Assembly (NCBI RefSeq): GCF_001423185.1
Contig: NZ_LMOB01000001.1
Location: forward strand, 1,719,889 to 1,783,888
Source: Plantibacter sp. Leaf314
GTDB lineage: Bacteria; Actinomycetota; Actinomycetes; Actinomycetales; Microbacteriaceae
Direction: 5' to 3'
DNA length: 64,000 bases
The translations under genes were made by a program, and so were the position numbers. The notes under the pieces are model-generated. The model had not been told where the DNA came from. It was given only the letters and a program-made list of their open reading frames with translations, and did not search any database. This document shows, in pieces, positions 24,259 to 32,656 of the stretch. How positions within the stretch are numbered: position 1 is the first letter of the stretch; the number at the start of each line of letters is the position of its first letter.

Positions 24259-25101
24259 TCAGATTGCAGCCTCAGCCGTCGCCGCGTCGATTCGGCGAAT
24301 GAAGTCGTTCGCCCACACTGCGGCAGCCTCGGCATCCGGCAGGACCTCGACCCCGTCTGCAGCCGTTTCGTACAACGTGTCCCAGTCGGCGTTCACGACG
24401 ACGAGAGGCGGCCATTCGTGCCCGCCGCGGTAGGCGAACAGTCGCGTGCACGTCTCGCGCACCAGTTCCAAGTCGAGGTCTTCCTCGCGATCGAGGAGCT
24501 GCAAGTCGATGAGGTCGTGTGCGCGCTGGCTGTCGACCCCGGTCGCTGCGTGGAGCTTCTGCGCGATCTGATGGTCGCTGCGCATCACGTGGACCGGCTC
24601 CGGGCGGGGAAGTCCGACCGCTTCGAACAGGTCCGCGAGGTCATCCGAGAGCACGATCTCGGGCTCGTCGGCGTCGCCGATCTCGTTGTGACCGAGCTCG
24701 AACGTGACGGTGCACCACGGCCTGCCCCGATAGTCGAGTTTCACGTCGAACGGCTGCATGACGTATGTCGCCGGAACCCCGGCCGGTTTCGGTGGCGTGC
24801 GCTCGATGAGTCGCCCGGTGAATCCCGCCCACCCGTTGCGCAACCGTTCCTCGAACTCGCTGACGAACTCCGCCAGGGTGCCCGATCGCGCAGCATCGAG
24901 ATCCCTCGTGAATCGGGTGGCCCGACCGTATCGGAGCGCCATCGCGCTCCCACCCTTGATGGCCCCGGCTGGAAGCATCTGACCGACCACGACGAGTGCC
25001 ATCGCAACGGTACGCCTGTTCACCAGCCCGTCGTCGCCTTCGAGGTTCGCGACCCGCTGACGGAGTGAACGGAGGCTCGGCGGGACACTGTCGTACGTCA
25101 T
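24259..25101 (-). CDS. abiEii: AbiEii-type nucleotidyltransferase toxin
   Basis: Toxin of a type IV toxin-antitoxin/phage-abortive-infection pair, 280 aa. The nucleotidyltransferase motif is visible: KGGSAMALRY (residues 49-58) and RFTRDLD (63-69), with the Gly-Ser and Asp-x-Asp needed for catalysis. The later QIAQKLHAATG helix with its conserved Lys is typical of AbiEii. Such toxins modify tRNA or other acceptors with nucleotides when phage infection upsets the balance with AbiEi. It overlaps the antitoxin gene by 4 nt. The base composition is less GC-rich than the surroundings. Confidence 0.9.
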   Translation of the reverse strand: MTYDSVPPSLRSLRQRVANLEGDDGLVNRRTVAMALVVVGQMLPAGAIKGGSAMALRYGRATRFTRDLDAARSGTLAEFVSEFEERLRNGWAGFTGRLIERTPPKPAGVPATYVMQPFDVKLDYRGRPWCTVTFELGHNEIGDADEPEIVLSDDLADLFEAVGLPRPEPVHVMRSDHQIAQKLHAATGVDSQRAHDLIDLQLLDREEDLDLELVRETCTRLFAYRGGHEWPPLVVVNADWDTLYETAADGVEVLPDAEAAAVWANDFIRRIDAATAEAAI

Positions 25102-25637
25102 ACGTCCAGCGCCGTTCGCACGCGCGCGAGCTCCGCGGTCGTCAGGTAGCCCTCCGCACGCGCTTGGTCGGCGGCTTCACGGAGCCGACCAGTCTGGACA
25201 CGCCCCCGGCATTCGAGGAGCGCATCCACGACGGGCTGCGCCGCGATGCCCTCGTACATCGTCGGCCTCGCATCCGCAGGAGCCCGGGTGATGGCGATTC
25301 GATCGGGTACCGTACGCCGAGTACGCCGAGGAGTTGCGACGGAGATGGTCTTCGGGTTCACATCCGCGAGGCCGAGGAGCGCAAGAACCGTCTCCCCGCG
25401 CAGGAACGCACCCTCTCCTGCGCGCAGCGTCGCCTCCGCGTATTCGTCCAGCGGGGTGTGCGGGATGGTCTCGTCGCGGTACAACCCGTACGCGATGTGC
25501 GCGAACCTGTTGCGTGTAGCGAGCTTCACCAACTCGACCTTCGGGACACCGGCGTCCTCCGCATCACGGGTGGTCACATACCCGTAATTGTCGGCTGCGA
25601 TCTCATGCACGACATCTCGATAGGTTCCCTGCGACAT
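25098..25637 (-). CDS. abiEi: AbiEi-type antitoxin
   Basis: Antitoxin and repressor of the AbiE pair, 179 aa. The N-terminal winged helix (YGYVTTRDAEDAGVPKVELVKLATRN) is the DNA-binding AbiEi_4-type domain; the rest (YGLYRDETIPHTPLDEYAEA, FLRGETVLALLGL) is the conserved antitoxin domain. TATAGT is exactly 6 nt before ATG, so a leaderless start. The inverted repeat TATAC...GTATA (646-663) overlaps this promoter and is a plausible AbiEi operator. First gene of a two-gene operon with the toxin. Confidence 0.9.
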   Translation of the reverse strand: MSQGTYRDVVHEIAADNYGYVTTRDAEDAGVPKVELVKLATRNRFAHIAYGLYRDETIPHTPLDEYAEATLRAGEGAFLRGETVLALLGLADVNPKTISVATPRRTRRTVPDRIAITRAPADARPTMYEGIAAQPVVDALLECRGRVQTGRLREAADQARAEGYLTTAELARVRTALDV

Positions 25638-25643
25638 GTCAAA

Positions 25644-25664
25644 ACTATACCATTATCAGTATAC
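25644..25664 (-). promoter_or_regulatory. AbiE promoter with an inverted repeat
   Basis: Here the otherwise GC-rich DNA turns AT-rich. TATAGT (minus strand, 644-649) sits 6 nt before the abiEi ATG, and TATAC (646-650) with GTATA (659-663) makes an inverted repeat around the -10 region. A negative autoregulatory site, as known for other AbiEi proteins, is likely. Confidence 0.6.
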
Positions 25665-25692
25665 TTTTGCCGCGCTGCACTGGACATCGTCG

Positions 25693-25737
25693 ACGCACCG
25701 CCCACCGCCCCCGATCACGGGACGGCGGGCGGTGCGG
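25693..25737. terminator. Terminator hairpin, right copy flanking the AbiE module
   Basis: The element GCACCGCCCACCGCCCCC...GGCGGGCGGTGC forms a hairpin directly after the FBP-domain gene stop and is nearly identical to the copy at 24134-24179. The two copies bracket the AbiE genes. Confidence 0.8.
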
Positions 25738-25742
25738 CCTGC

Positions 25743-26237
25743 TCAGCCGACGCCGTTGAGCACGGACGAGGTGAACGCGACCGCCCGCTGCTGCAGGGTC
25801 GCGATCCGCTCCTGTCGGGCGGCCTCGGCGTCGAATCCGACGTAGGCGAGCGGCGGCAGCTTGCGCACGTTGGCCGAGCACTGGAACTCGGCGCACACGA
25901 GCGTGCCGACCGTGTCACCGTTCTTCCCGGCCTGGCCGGCACGCTTCGCGCTGTAGAAGACGACGTCGTTGCTGAGGGTCACGTCCTGGCACCAGGCGCA
26001 CTGCGGCCGGGTCCGTGGCATGGCGTCAGCCTGCCGGAGGAGGACGCCGACGGGTGCTCCGTCGACGATCGTCACGACATACGCGCGCCGCGGCAGCTTC
26101 TTGTCGCGCCACCCGAGGAAGTCACGGACCTCGAAGTCGATGGTCTCGAGCTCGGCGGGCAGTGACACGTCACTCACCTCCTTGCGTGAGGCGTTGACGA
26201 AGGAGGTTCTGATCTGGGAGTCGTTCAGGGGGATCAT
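25743..26237 (-). CDS. FBP-domain protein (EF-G-binding-type treble clef zinc finger)
   Basis: A 164-aa protein similar to the FBP_C domain of FusB/FusC-like elongation-factor-G-binding proteins. The zinc ligands are in CAWCQD (about residues 81-86) and LVCAEFQCSANV; the N-terminus QIRTSFVNASRKEV is the family start. Such proteins rescue stalled EF-G, notably after fusidic acid, but actinobacterial homologues are untested. An in-frame extension to 26459 has Pro/Arg-rich composition and is not used. Terminates at the right-hand hairpin copy. Confidence 0.82.
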   Translation of the reverse strand: MIPLNDSQIRTSFVNASRKEVSDVSLPAELETIDFEVRDFLGWRDKKLPRRAYVVTIVDGAPVGVLLRQADAMPRTRPQCAWCQDVTLSNDVVFYSAKRAGQAGKNGDTVGTLVCAEFQCSANVRKLPPLAYVGFDAEAARQERIATLQQRAVAFTSSVLNGVG

Positions 26238-26564
26238 GTGGTTCACCGGTTTCGGCTGGGCCGTCGGAGCGACGGCGGAGAGACCCTCCGGGCGCCTGGG
26301 CGCCGCAGCGGGCATGTCGGGTGCGCGACCCCGTCGGCGGCTCGGATGAGCGCGCTGGACGGGGCCGACGTCCTCACCGCGTGGGTGAGGTGATCGACCG
26401 GATGGACCGTGCTCTCGGGCCGGCGTTGGGGACGCCGACGACCTCCAGACGCCCGACACGGGGCGGAGCGATGATCAGGGACACACACGCACTGTATCAA
26501 GCGACGGCGCGCCTGCTCCCCGTCGTTCCCGTCCTCGACGCTCAGCGCGCGGCAGGATGGACGC
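26238..26564. other. Divergent intergenic region without a gene
   Basis: 327 bp between the FBP-domain gene and the PLP-enzyme gene, which point away from each other. It has one small hairpin (CCTCACC at 26372-26378 with GGTGAGG at 26384-26390) and an AT-richer stretch near 26490. I see no gene with a supported start, no long palindrome and no RNA gene. Confidence 0.6.
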
Positions 26565-27773
26565 ATGACCCTCGACGTCGCACGACTCCGGACCGCGTTC
26601 CCCTCACTCGCCTCGGGCATCGCCCACTTCGACGGCCCGGGCGGCACGCAGACTCCGCTCGCGGTGGGGCAGGCGATCCTCGACACGCTCACCGGCCCGC
26701 TCTCGAACCGCGGGACGTCGGTCGCCTCGGAGCGCCGCTCCGACGACGCGGTCACCGCCTTCCGAGCCGCCTGCGCCGACCTCCTCGCCGCTGACCCGCG
26801 CGGGATCGTCTTCGGACGCAGCGCGACCCAGCTCACCTACGACTTCGCGAAGCACCTGTCCCGCGACTGGTCGGCGGGTGACGAGGTCGTGGTGTCCCGC
26901 CTCGACCACGACGCGAACGTCCGGCCCTGGATCCAGGCCGCGGAACGCGCTGGGGCGACCGTGCGGTGGATCGAGCTCGACGCCGCGACGGGCGAGCTCG
27001 ACCTCGATTCGCTCGACGCGGCCCTCAGCGAGCGCACCCGCCTCGTCGCCGTGACGGCCGCGTCGAACCTCATCGGCACGATCCCGCCCGTGCGCACCAT
27101 CGCCGACCGGGCGCACGCGGCAGGCGCGCTCGTCTGGGTGGACGGTGTCCACTACACGGCGCACCACGTCGTCGACGTCGAGGCACTCGCCGCCGACTTC
27201 TTCGTCTGCTCGCCGTACAAGTTCTTCGGCCCGCACTGCGGCGTCCTGGCCGCATCGCCGACGCTCCTCGAGTCGATCCACCCCGACAAGCTGCAGCCGT
27301 CGACGAACGTGGTGCCGGAGCGCTTCGAGTTCGGCACCCTGCCCTACGAGCTCCTTGCGGGCGTGACCGCGGCCATCGGGGTGCTCGCCACGATCGACCC
27401 CGGTGCCGCCGAGAACCGACGCGACCGCCTGGTCGCCTCCGCCGCGTCCGTCCACGAGCGTGAGCTCGCGCTGCGCACCCGCATCGAGGAGGAACTCGGC
27501 GCCCTCGCCCCCGACGTCGAGCTGCACTCCAGGGCCGCGGAGCGCACGGCGACCCTCTTCATGACCTTCCCGGGTCGACGTTCGGCGGACGCCTCGGCCT
27601 TCCTCGCGGCCCGCGACGTGCTCGCACCGTCGGGCTCGTTCTATGCGGTCGAACCCTTCGCGGCGCTCGGCCTCGACGACGTCGGCGGCCTGCGCGTCGG
27701 CGTCGCCCCGTACACCTCGGACGAGGACGTCGACCGTCTGCTGGACGGCGTCAGGGCGTTCCTCGCGAGCTGA
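26565..27773 (+). CDS. Cysteine desulfurase-like aminotransferase class V
   Basis: PLP-dependent enzyme of 402 aa, fold type I. Motifs: FDGPGGTQTPLAV (N-terminal), the PLP-Asp/His in WVDGVHYTAHH, the Lys in VCSPYKFFGPH that forms the Schiff base, and ELLAGVTAAIGVL. It belongs to the subgroup annotated as 'cysteine desulfurase-like' whose members lack the active-site Cys loop of NifS/IscS, so sulfur mobilisation is unproven. A monocistronic unit; the ribosome site is weak. Confidence 0.87.
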   Translation: MTLDVARLRTAFPSLASGIAHFDGPGGTQTPLAVGQAILDTLTGPLSNRGTSVASERRSDDAVTAFRAACADLLAADPRGIVFGRSATQLTYDFAKHLSRDWSAGDEVVVSRLDHDANVRPWIQAAERAGATVRWIELDAATGELDLDSLDAALSERTRLVAVTAASNLIGTIPPVRTIADRAHAAGALVWVDGVHYTAHHVVDVEALAADFFVCSPYKFFGPHCGVLAASPTLLESIHPDKLQPSTNVVPERFEFGTLPYELLAGVTAAIGVLATIDPGAAENRRDRLVASAASVHERELALRTRIEEELGALAPDVELHSRAAERTATLFMTFPGRRSADASAFLAARDVLAPSGSFYAVEPFAALGLDDVGGLRVGVAPYTSDEDVDRLLDGVRAFLAS

Positions 27774-27784
27774 CCCGTCGCGGG

Positions 27785-28063
27785 TCACGAACGCTTGGTG
27801 GTCTCCCGTCGCAGCACGACGAACCCGGCGACCATGACGACCGCCCCGAGGACGAGGGTGATGATCCGGAAGAACCCGAAGTCGTTGACGCCGAAGATGG
27901 GCGGTCCGGCGAAGAGGAACGTGGCGCCGACGAAGTACCAGACGGCGGTGGAGCTCCCGCTGGACGACGTGGGCTGCGAGGACGCGGGCTCCGACGACGC
28001 GGGGCCGGCCACCGGCACCTCGCCTCGTTCCGATCCCGGTTCGGGCTGGGTCGATCCGGTCAT
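27785..28063 (-). CDS. Small two-helix membrane protein
   Basis: A 92-aa protein: a Ser/Pro/Glu-rich, probably disordered N-terminal 45 residues, then two hydrophobic helices (STAVWYFVGATFLFAGPP and FFRIITLVLGAVVMVAGFVVL) and a basic end. ATG 28063 is preceded by GGAGCG. No family recognised. It converges on the PLP-enzyme gene with an 11-bp gap and lies downstream of the MarR gene on the same strand. Confidence 0.7.
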   Translation of the reverse strand: MTGSTQPEPGSERGEVPVAGPASSEPASSQPTSSSGSSTAVWYFVGATFLFAGPPIFGVNDFGFFRIITLVLGAVVMVAGFVVLRRETTKRS

Positions 28064-28160
28064 GGTTCGCTCCGATCCGCCACGCTGTCGGTGGTGCACG
28101 TGGCATCCGTCGACACGCTACGCCGAGCCGCGCCGAGCGGAATCCCCCACGCGACGGAGA

Positions 28161-28643
28161 TCAGGCCTCGCTGGCGAACATCCGCCCGTCGGGGTCGAGT
28201 CGCGTCAGGAGGGCCGCGGAGATCGCGCCGAGCTGCTCGACCTGCTCGGCGCTGAGCGCATCGAGCACCAGTGAGCGGACGTTGCCGACGTGCCCGGGCG
28301 CTGCCTGGACGACCTTGTCCCATCCGGCGTCGGTGAGCGTCACGTTCGTCGCGCGCCGGTCCTCCAGCACCGGTGAGCGTGCGATGAAGCCCTCCCCCTC
28401 GAGGCGGGTCAGCACCCGCGAGAGACGAGGGAGCGTCGCGTTCGTCCGCGCGGCCAGCGCCGAGGTGCGGAGCGTGCGCTCGGGGGCCTCGGACAACATC
28501 GCGAGGGTGAAGTAGTCGAAGTGGGTGAGGTGTTCGTCCCGCGTCAGCTGCAGATCGAGGGCAGCGGGGAGGAGCTCGAGGACGGCCGCGAACCGCACCC
28601 AGTCCCGCTGCTCCGCGTCGCTCAGCCAGCGGGTGTCCGTCAT
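28161..28643 (-). CDS. MarR-family transcriptional regulator
   Basis: A 160-aa winged-helix regulator: HFDYFTLAMLSEAPE, then RTSALAARTNATLPRLSRVLTRLEGEGFI (recognition helix within) and the wing LEDRRATNVTLTDAG. TACGCT is exactly 6 nt before ATG, so the message is likely leaderless. It is divergent from the beta-propeller protein gene 85 bp away, which it may regulate; the ligand is unknown. Confidence 0.92.
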   Translation of the reverse strand: MTDTRWLSDAEQRDWVRFAAVLELLPAALDLQLTRDEHLTHFDYFTLAMLSEAPERTLRTSALAARTNATLPRLSRVLTRLEGEGFIARSPVLEDRRATNVTLTDAGWDKVVQAAPGHVGNVRSLVLDALSAEQVEQLGAISAALLTRLDPDGRMFASEA

Positions 28644-28727
28644 GGTCCCAGCGTAATGCTTGCCGCTACAACGAAGACCCCGCGATCGGGCCGTGCGGGC
28701 GCCGCCCCGGAGGAGGACGATGGACCC

Positions 28728-29612
28728 ATGACCTTCCGCGCCCTCGCCCCCGGCCAGCGTTCCCGAATCCTCCTCGGCGGCCCCTCCGATGCGGAGCCGG
28801 AGGTCCTGTTCGAGACGGACGAGCTCCTCATCGAGGCGCCGAACTGGTCCCTCGACGGGAGCACGCTGGTCCTCAACGGCAACGGCCGGCTGTGGTCGCT
28901 GAGCGTGGAGGACCCCGGTGCGGGCCTGACCCGGATCGAGTTCGCGGGCCTGCCGGAGCTCAACAACGACCACGTGCTCGACCCCGACGGCGAGCACATC
29001 CTCCTCTCCGCGATGGACGGGCACATCTACCGCGGGGCCCTCTCCGGCGGCTCCGTCACGAAGCTCACCGCCGACGACGGCCGCTGGCACTTCCTGCACG
29101 GCGTCTCGCCCGACGGCGAGCGCATCGCCTACGTGGAACTCGAGGGCTTCGAGCACCCCGGCCGGCTCGCGGTCGCCCCAGCGGTCGAGGGTGGCGGCCC
29201 GGTCACGGTCCTCGACACCGGCGACGGGCACCTCGACGGTCCGGAGTGGTCGCCCGACGGCCGATGGCTGGTCTGCAACACCGAGCACTTCGGCATCGAG
29301 CCCGGTCACGCGCAGCTCGCCCGCATCCCCGACGGCGGGGGCACCCTCGAACACCTCGTGGCGAGCGACACCGTCGACTGGTTCCCGCATCTCTCCCCCG
29401 ACGCCCGCCTCGCCGCGTACATCGCGTTCCCCGCCGGGACGATCGGGCACCCGGCCGACCTCGACGTCGAGGTCCGCCTCGTCTCGACCGACGACTGGGC
29501 GACCCCGCTCCGCCGGTACCCGGTGTTCGGCGGCCAGGGCACGATCAACGTGAACAGCTGGGCCCCGGACAGCACCCGCTTCGCGTTCGTCGCCTACCCG
29601 ATCGCGCCCTGA
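28728..29612 (+). CDS. PD40-repeat beta-propeller protein (TolB-like)
   Basis: A 294-aa protein of six or so blades carrying PD40 repeats: PNWSLDGSTLVLNGNGRLW, HGVSPDGERIAYVE, PEWSPDGRWLVCNTE, PHLSPDARLAAYI. No signal peptide, so cytoplasmic. Relatives are often annotated as biopolymer-transporter TolB-like but have no Tol system in actinobacteria; a sensor, lactonase or scaffold role is possible. GGAGGAGG lies 11 nt before ATG 28728, which is preferred to an ATG 8 nt upstream that sits too close to the site. Confidence 0.8.
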   Translation: MTFRALAPGQRSRILLGGPSDAEPEVLFETDELLIEAPNWSLDGSTLVLNGNGRLWSLSVEDPGAGLTRIEFAGLPELNNDHVLDPDGEHILLSAMDGHIYRGALSGGSVTKLTADDGRWHFLHGVSPDGERIAYVELEGFEHPGRLAVAPAVEGGGPVTVLDTGDGHLDGPEWSPDGRWLVCNTEHFGIEPGHAQLARIPDGGGTLEHLVASDTVDWFPHLSPDARLAAYIAFPAGTIGHPADLDVEVRLVSTDDWATPLRRYPVFGGQGTINVNSWAPDSTRFAFVAYPIAP

Positions 29613-29638
29613 CCGTCGCCACTGGGTACTGTCGAGAG

Positions 29639-30337
29639 GTGACCGATGCCAGAAGCGCCCACTCGCAGACGCTCTCGCGCGGCATCCGCATCCTCGAGGT
29701 CCTCGCCGACGCCCGGGCACCACTGACGATCGACGAGCTGAGCACGGCGCTCGGCCTCCACCGCAGCGTCACCTACCGGCTGCTGCGCACCCTGGAGGAC
29801 CATCGGCTCGTCGTTCGCGACGCCGCCGGTCGGATCGCCCTCGGCTCCCGATTGGCCGCCCTCGCCGCCGGCGTCTCCCACGACCTGCAGGCAGCCGCCC
29901 TCCCGGAGCTGACGGCCGTCGCCAACGAACTCGGCATGACCTGCTTCCTCGCGGTGCTCGACGGCGACGAGATCGTCACGCTCGTCAGCGTCGAACCTCG
30001 CCACGCGATGGGGTCGATCGCGCAGCGGCCGGGAACCCGACACCCGATCGGTGTGGGTGCGCCGGGCAAGGCGATCGCCTCCCGGCTACCGCTCGCACAG
30101 TGGCCCGACACCCTCGACGACGCACATCGCGCCGAGCTGTCCGCGGTCGGCGAGCAGGGCTGGGCGTCGAGCCACGACGAGGTCATCACGGGCCTCCGTG
30201 CCGTCGCCGTCCCGCTCGCCGTGCACGGGTCGCCGGCCGCGGCCCTCGCCGTCGTCTACGTCGCGAGCAGCCGCCCCGAAACCGAGATCGCGGCCCGCCT
30301 CATCGAGGGGGCCGCGACCATCGCATCGTCGGTCTGA
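29639..30337 (+). CDS. IclR-family transcriptional regulator
   Basis: A 232-aa regulator: the helix-turn-helix is LTIDELSTALGLHRSVTYRLLRTL (about 28-51), and the effector domain shows HPIGVGAPGKAIAS, near the C-terminus GLRAVAVPLAVHG and ALAVVYVASS. The GTG start at 29639 is preceded by TACTGT and exactly 6 nt, so it is leaderless. IclR proteins regulate aromatic catabolic pathways; the adjacent 3,4-dihydroxyphenylacetate-type genes (convergent transporter) make that the probable target. Confidence 0.9.
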   Translation: MTDARSAHSQTLSRGIRILEVLADARAPLTIDELSTALGLHRSVTYRLLRTLEDHRLVVRDAAGRIALGSRLAALAAGVSHDLQAAALPELTAVANELGMTCFLAVLDGDEIVTLVSVEPRHAMGSIAQRPGTRHPIGVGAPGKAIASRLPLAQWPDTLDDAHRAELSAVGEQGWASSHDEVITGLRAVAVPLAVHGSPAAALAVVYVASSRPETEIAARLIEGAATIASSV

Positions 30338-30343
30338 GCCCGG

Positions 30344-31717
30344 CTACATCCGCGTGCCGTACACCTGGCCGCGACCCTGCTGCTCCTCGGCCTCGCCACC
30401 GAGCGAGATCCCGGTGCGGTCGCGGAGGAGCAGCGTCGCCGCGAACGCGATGACGATCATGCCCGCGATGTAGAACGCGACGCTCGTCGCCGAGCCGGTG
30501 AGCTGCACGAGCCAGGTCGCGATCGTGGGCGCGAACGCACCGCCGAGGATCGCACCGATCGCGTAGGTGACCGAGACGCCGGTGTACCGGATGGACGCCG
30601 GGAACAGTTCGGCGAAGTACGCCGCCTGGGGCCCGTAGGTGAAGCCGTTGCCGATCGTGAACAGCGCCAGCCCGAGGAACAGGAGGACCGGGTTGCCCGT
30701 GTTCACGAGGGGGAAGAGCACGAACACGGTGGCGAGGAACGCGACCCAGCCGATGATGTACGTGTTGCGTCGCCCGATGCGGTCCGACAACGAGCCGGCG
30801 AACCAGGTGACGATCAGCCAGACCACGGCCGAGCCGGTGACCGCGAGGAGGACCGGTGTGCGTTCCATCCCGACGAGGCCGCCGTCGGCGAGGGGCGTGG
30901 TCGCGTAGTTCTGGATGTACCCGCCGGTGGTCATGTACCCGGCGGCGTTGTTGCCCGCGAAGGTGAGGGCGGCGAGCAGGACGAGCAGCCAGTGGTGCCG
31001 GAACAGCTCGACGATGGGGACGCGGCGACGCTCCTTGTTCCGCGCGAGGGCGACGAAGACGGGGCTCTCGTCGACCTTGCGGCGCACGACGTAGCCGACG
31101 ATGATCAGCACGAAGCTCAGCAGGAACGGGACCCGCCAGCCCCACTCGAGGAACGCGGCTCCGGGCGAGATCACGCCGGTCATGAGCGCGAGCATGCCGG
31201 AGGCGAGCAGCAGCCCGATGGGGACGCCGATCTGCGGGAACGCGCCGAACCGCCCGCGTCGGCCGGTCGGCGCGTGTTCGACGGCCATGAGGACCGCTCC
31301 GCCCCACTCGCCACCGGTGGACAGCCCCTGCAGGATGCGGAGGAAGACGAGCAGAGCCGGCGCGAGGATGCCGATCTGGTCGTAGGTGGGCAGCAGACCG
31401 ATCAGGGTCGTCGCCGCGCCCATGAGGAAGAGCGTGATGACGAGCATGCGCTTGCGCCCGATGCGGTCACCGAAGTGGCCGGCGACGAACGCCCCGAGCG
31501 GACGGAACAGGAAGCTGACCCCGACGGTCGCGAACGACAGCAGGAGCGCCGCCTGCGGACCGGCCGGTTGGAAGAAGAGCTGCGAGAAGACGAGTCCGGC
31601 AGCACTCGCGTAGAGGAAGAAGTCGTACCACTCGACCGTGGTGCCGATGACGGTGGCGAACGCCACCCGGCGGAGTTCCGCGGGCGTCGTCGCCCGCGCC
31701 AGAGATGCGGTTGTCAT
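30344..31717 (-). CDS. MFS transporter, metabolite:H+ symporter (MHS) type
   Basis: A 457-aa proton symporter with twelve helices and MHS signatures: GTTVEWYDFFLYASAAGLVF, HFGDRIGRKRMLV (the DRxGRR/K loop), LRILQGLSTGGEWGGA and GSLSDRIGRRNTY in the second half. Relatives carry alpha-ketoglutarate, shikimate, proline-betaine or aromatic acids. Divergent from the hpa catabolic genes, so it probably brings in 4-hydroxyphenylacetate, homoprotocatechuate or a related acid (inference). Promoter TACGAT lies inside the GntR-like site at 31777-31788. Ribosome site AAAGGGG. Confidence 0.9.
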   Translation of the reverse strand: MTTASLARATTPAELRRVAFATVIGTTVEWYDFFLYASAAGLVFSQLFFQPAGPQAALLLSFATVGVSFLFRPLGAFVAGHFGDRIGRKRMLVITLFLMGAATTLIGLLPTYDQIGILAPALLVFLRILQGLSTGGEWGGAVLMAVEHAPTGRRGRFGAFPQIGVPIGLLLASGMLALMTGVISPGAAFLEWGWRVPFLLSFVLIIVGYVVRRKVDESPVFVALARNKERRRVPIVELFRHHWLLVLLAALTFAGNNAAGYMTTGGYIQNYATTPLADGGLVGMERTPVLLAVTGSAVVWLIVTWFAGSLSDRIGRRNTYIIGWVAFLATVFVLFPLVNTGNPVLLFLGLALFTIGNGFTYGPQAAYFAELFPASIRYTGVSVTYAIGAILGGAFAPTIATWLVQLTGSATSVAFYIAGMIVIAFAATLLLRDRTGISLGGEAEEQQGRGQVYGTRM

Positions 31718-31776
31718 TGTCTCGAGACCCCTTTGTCCGTCGCGACCCACCGTTGGGCCGCCAGAATGTACACCAC

Positions 31777-31788
31777 ATCGTATACAAT
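31777..31788. promoter_or_regulatory. GntR-like operator over divergent hpa promoters
   Basis: ATCGTATACAAT is a near-palindrome around GTATAC. On the plus strand it contains TACAAT and on the minus strand TACGAT, good -10 boxes for the hydratase operon and the transporter respectively. It matches the site at 33474 in 10 of 12 bases. The GntR/FCD regulator encoded inside the cluster is the likely binder. Confidence 0.6.
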
Positions 31789-31873
31789 CGTGAGGAACGC
31801 GCAAGAGGCAGTCGATGACGACGCACCGTATCGTGATCGCAGACCGCAGTCGACGCAGATGAGGACGGGACCG

Positions 31874-32656
31874 ATGCAGGATCACGAACGCCGGGCGATC
31901 GCCGCCGAACTGGCCACCGCCCACGACGAGCGGAGCATCATCCCGCTCCTCACCGCTCGCCATCCCGACATGGGCATCGAGGACTCCTACGCCGTGCAGG
32001 CGCTCTGGGCCGAGAGCCGGATCGCCGCCGGACACCACGTCGTCGGCCACAAGATCGGCCTCACCTCCAAGGCGATGCAGCAGGCCACCGGCATCACCGA
32101 ACCCGACTACGGCGTGATCTTCGACGACCAGGTGTTCGACTCCGGCGCCACGCTCGACTTCGACGCGTACTCCAACGTGCGGGTGGAGGTCGAGCTCGCC
32201 TTCGTCCTCGGCCGACCGCTCCAGGGCCCCGGCTGCTCCATCTTCGAGGTGCTCGACGCGACCGACTACATCGTGCCGGCGCTCGAAGTCCTCAACTCCC
32301 ACATCGAGCTGGAGGGCCGCACGATCGTCGACACGATCGCCGACAACGCAGCGCTCGGGGCGATGGTGCTCGGGGGAAATCCCGTCCGCCCGGACGCGGT
32401 CGACCCCCGCTGGGTGTCGGCGCTCCTCTACCGCAACCAGACGATCGAGGAATCCGGTGTCGCCGGGGCGGTCCTCGGCCACCCGGCCCTCGGCGTCTCC
32501 TGGCTGGCGGGCAAGCTCGCCCAGCACGGCGGCAGCCTCGCCGCCGGGGAGATCGTCCTCGCCGGGTCCTTCACGAGACCGATGTGGGTCGAGCGCGGCG
32601 ACACCGTGCACGCCGAGTACCAGGGACTGGGAGCCGTCACATGCCGATTCGAATGA
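31874..32656 (+). CDS. hpaH: 2-oxo-hept-4-ene-1,7-dioate hydratase
   Basis: Fumarylacetoacetate-hydrolase-fold hydratase of 260 aa, adding water to 2-oxohept-4-enedioate in the homoprotocatechuate meta-cleavage pathway. GHKIGLTSKAMQQATGI, EPDYGVIFDDQVF, RVEVELAFVLG (metal Glu pair) and IVPALEVLNSHI match HpaH/MhpD. ATG 31874 has GAGGAC 7 nt upstream, as in the FAH-RraA gene; a Met 15 nt upstream is less likely. It is the first gene of a short operon with hpaI. Confidence 0.93.
   Translation: MQDHERRAIAAELATAHDERSIIPLLTARHPDMGIEDSYAVQALWAESRIAAGHHVVGHKIGLTSKAMQQATGITEPDYGVIFDDQVFDSGATLDFDAYSNVRVEVELAFVLGRPLQGPGCSIFEVLDATDYIVPALEVLNSHIELEGRTIVDTIADNAALGAMVLGGNPVRPDAVDPRWVSALLYRNQTIEESGVAGAVLGHPALGVSWLAGKLAQHGGSLAAGEIVLAGSFTRPMWVERGDTVHAEYQGLGAVTCRFE

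Noticed and set aside
25693-25737. CRISPR or attachment-site repeat
   Set aside because: Only two copies, each a GC-rich hairpin next to a gene end; better explained as duplicated terminators.
26238-26564. A gene in the 327-bp divergent gap, including an N-terminal extension of the FBP protein
   Set aside because: Open frames there are Pro/Arg-rich, lack ribosome sites, and the FBP family begins at the MIPLNDSQIR start.
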